Shown in pieces: positions 33,076 through 33,965 of a DNA stretch of 33,965 nucleotides. The translations under genes and the position numbers were made by a program. How positions within the stretch are numbered: the stretch's first letter is position 1; each line of letters begins with the position of its first letter. The notes under the pieces were generated by a model, which saw only the letters and a list, made by a program, of their open reading frames with translations, did no database searches and had not been told where the DNA came from. Source of the DNA: a virus; the IMG/VR virus record IMGVR_UViG_3300020183_000265, positions 1 to 33,965 of that record; one strand, given 5' to 3'.

Positions 33076-33904
33076 CAAGAAAAGAAATGTCGGCGTAATC
33101 TATGAACTTTTAGTACGTGCTGTTTCTGCGTACTTAATTGAAAATGATAGAGAAAGAGCACAACAAGCACTAGATATTATTTCAAACTATTACAGCAGGA
33201 AAACAGAGCTTTACAAAGAATTTAGACTATTGAATGCTTTGGCTAAATCTTCTGTTAAAGATACATCTGTAGCAGCAGCGATACTCTCTGAGTCAAAGAA
33301 TGCATCTAGGCGATTTGATGCAATTAAGCTTGATAAAGAAAAATCAAATCTAATTCGTGAGATTAATCACATTCTTGTTGATGAAGACTTTTATCATAGG
33401 CGAGTGCCTGACTATAAGGCATATGCCACAATTCAGACATTGTTAAATTATTGGCGTGAAGGTGATAGGTCCAATCTTTCAGAAGTCGTCCTCATGGAAA
33501 CAAAAATGATTGAGTGGCTCACATCAGAAAGAGAAGAAGTCAAGGTTGAAGAAGGCGTTGATAAAAACGTTGACACTCTCGTCGTGAAATTGATGAGTGA
33601 GAAATTCAATACAAAATACGACAGTAAGCTTTCACCAGATCAGAAAGACCTGATTAAGGAATACGTCTTTTCAATTCAACATGACGACGGTGTCAGAATA
33701 GCAAGTACTGCAATTAAAATCCAAAATGATGTCCTGGCTGAGATTGAAAAGCTTAAAAAGATAGAGAAAAACAGCATCATTCTTGAAAAAATTGAAGTTG
33801 TTAAGAAAAAAGTTAAAGAACTCCAGCTCACACAAATAGATGATAGTAAGCTTGCAAAATTAATGTCTTTGACACAACTCATTAATGAGATGAGAGGAGC
33901 TTGA
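33065..33904 (+). CDS. Unrecognised 279-residue helical protein of the head gene cluster
   Basis: 279 residues with AGGGGA 5 bases before the ATG, overlapping the portal gene by 11 bases. Predicted almost wholly helical: NVGVIYELLVRAVSAYLIEN at the start, RAQQALDIISNYYSRKTELY, a charged middle, and a long Lys/Glu helix near the C-terminus (LAEIEKLKKIEKNSIILEKI) that may form a coiled coil, ending KLMSLTQLINEMRGA. Residues 99-115 (EINHILVDEDFYHRRVP) match a motif in the 90-residue protein at 25459. T4 has small prohead core genes (67, 68) between portal and protease, so a scaffold or core role is possible by position; the sequence does not confirm it. Similar starts (NKRNVG, YE.LVR) are in my memory of other marine phages as unnamed proteins. 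Confidence 0.7.
   Translation: MSHNKKRNVGVIYELLVRAVSAYLIENDRERAQQALDIISNYYSRKTELYKEFRLLNALAKSSVKDTSVAAAILSESKNASRRFDAIKLDKEKSNLIREINHILVDEDFYHRRVPDYKAYATIQTLLNYWREGDRSNLSEVVLMETKMIEWLTSEREEVKVEEGVDKNVDTLVVKLMSEKFNTKYDSKLSPDQKDLIKEYVFSIQHDDGVRIASTAIKIQNDVLAEIEKLKKIEKNSIILEKIEVVKKKVKELQLTQIDDSKLAKLMSLTQLINEMRGA
33895..33899 (+). promoter_or_regulatory. Shine-Dalgarno site for the last, truncated gene
   Basis: AGGAG, preceded by AG, lies 6 bases before the ATG at 33906. It is one of the best-spaced sites in the window and shows that a new gene starts 1 base after the preceding stop. Confidence 0.65.
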
Positions 33905-33905
33905 A

Positions 33906-33965
33906 ATGGACATGACACTTCTTAGAGAGTGGACACCTCTAAAATATTCATCTGACGTCATTAAA
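33906..33965 (+). CDS. Start of a gene, possibly prohead protease (gp21), 3' partial
   Basis: Only 20 codons are visible before the window ends, reading MDMTLLREWTPLKYSSDVIK. The ATG has AGGAG 6 bases upstream. In T4-type genomes the prohead core protease gene 21 follows the portal gene and its small neighbours. Proteases of this family can begin with a short LLRE-type leader, which fits, but 20 residues cannot prove it; a scaffold gene (gp22-like) is the alternative. A second in-frame ATG lies two codons later. Confidence 0.45.
   Translation, partial: MDMTLLREWTPLKYSSDVIK

Noticed and set aside
1-33965. tRNA genes, CRISPR arrays, insertion sequences, integrase
   Set aside because: I saw no cloverleaf in the gaps (all under 50 bases), no regularly spaced repeats, and no transposase or recombinase motifs.

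Overview
The window is a 33,965-base piece of a double-stranded DNA phage genome with a contractile tail, of T4-related gene content. Every gene I can support lies on the + strand, and they are packed almost end to end: gaps are 0 to 47 bases, many genes overlap by 1 to 35 bases, and no stretch of 300 bases lacks a gene. The DNA is AT-rich. The T4-type assignment rests on recognisable counterparts of gp25 and gp6 (baseplate wedge), gp61-like primase, gp47/gp46 (Mre11/Rad50-type recombination nuclease), gp17 (large terminase) and gp20 (portal). I saw no tRNA, CRISPR array, insertion sequence, integrase or lysogeny gene. The host cannot be named from the sequence; several genes have good Shine-Dalgarno sites and a few have none.

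Layout. 3-1079: end of an unrecognised protein with amphipathic helices and a hydrophobic C-terminus. 1126-3479: gp25-like and gp6-like baseplate wedge genes. 3487-23934: about 20 kb of large, mostly beta-rich proteins that I read as baseplate, tail-fibre or surface proteins. They include a CBM96/DNRLRE-like protein, a 1144-residue protein with two LamG-like domains, a FN3-containing protein, two proteins sharing an N-terminal module, and two proteins sharing a 40-residue C-terminal module. 23900-28871: a replication/recombination island with a RuvC-like resolvase, a zinc-finger/TOPRIM primase, a 90-residue protein, and a single 1038-residue polypeptide that joins a complete Mre11-type nuclease to a complete Rad50-type ATPase. 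28864-29464: a small zinc-ribbon protein and an unrecognised 125-residue protein. 29474-33965: DNA packaging and head genes, namely large terminase, portal, a 279-residue protein, and the first 20 codons of a gene that by position may be the prohead protease.

How they work together. The tail genes would build the baseplate and host-contact structures. RuvC, primase and the Mre11-Rad50 fusion would prepare and resolve branched replicating DNA. Terminase and portal would then pump that DNA into proheads. Placing the recombination genes directly between tail and packaging genes, with no visible terminator, suggests that at least part of the region is read as one long late transcript. Most of the largest gaps carry an AT-rich element resembling a T4 late promoter (TATAAATA). 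In three of them it ends only 5 or 6 bases before the ATG.

The most interesting points are the one-polypeptide Mre11-Rad50 fusion with an unusual CX6C hook, the families of related virion proteins, a short motif shared by two otherwise unlike proteins on either side of the packaging genes, and possible leaderless late transcripts. All functional statements come from reading motifs by eye; no database search was run.
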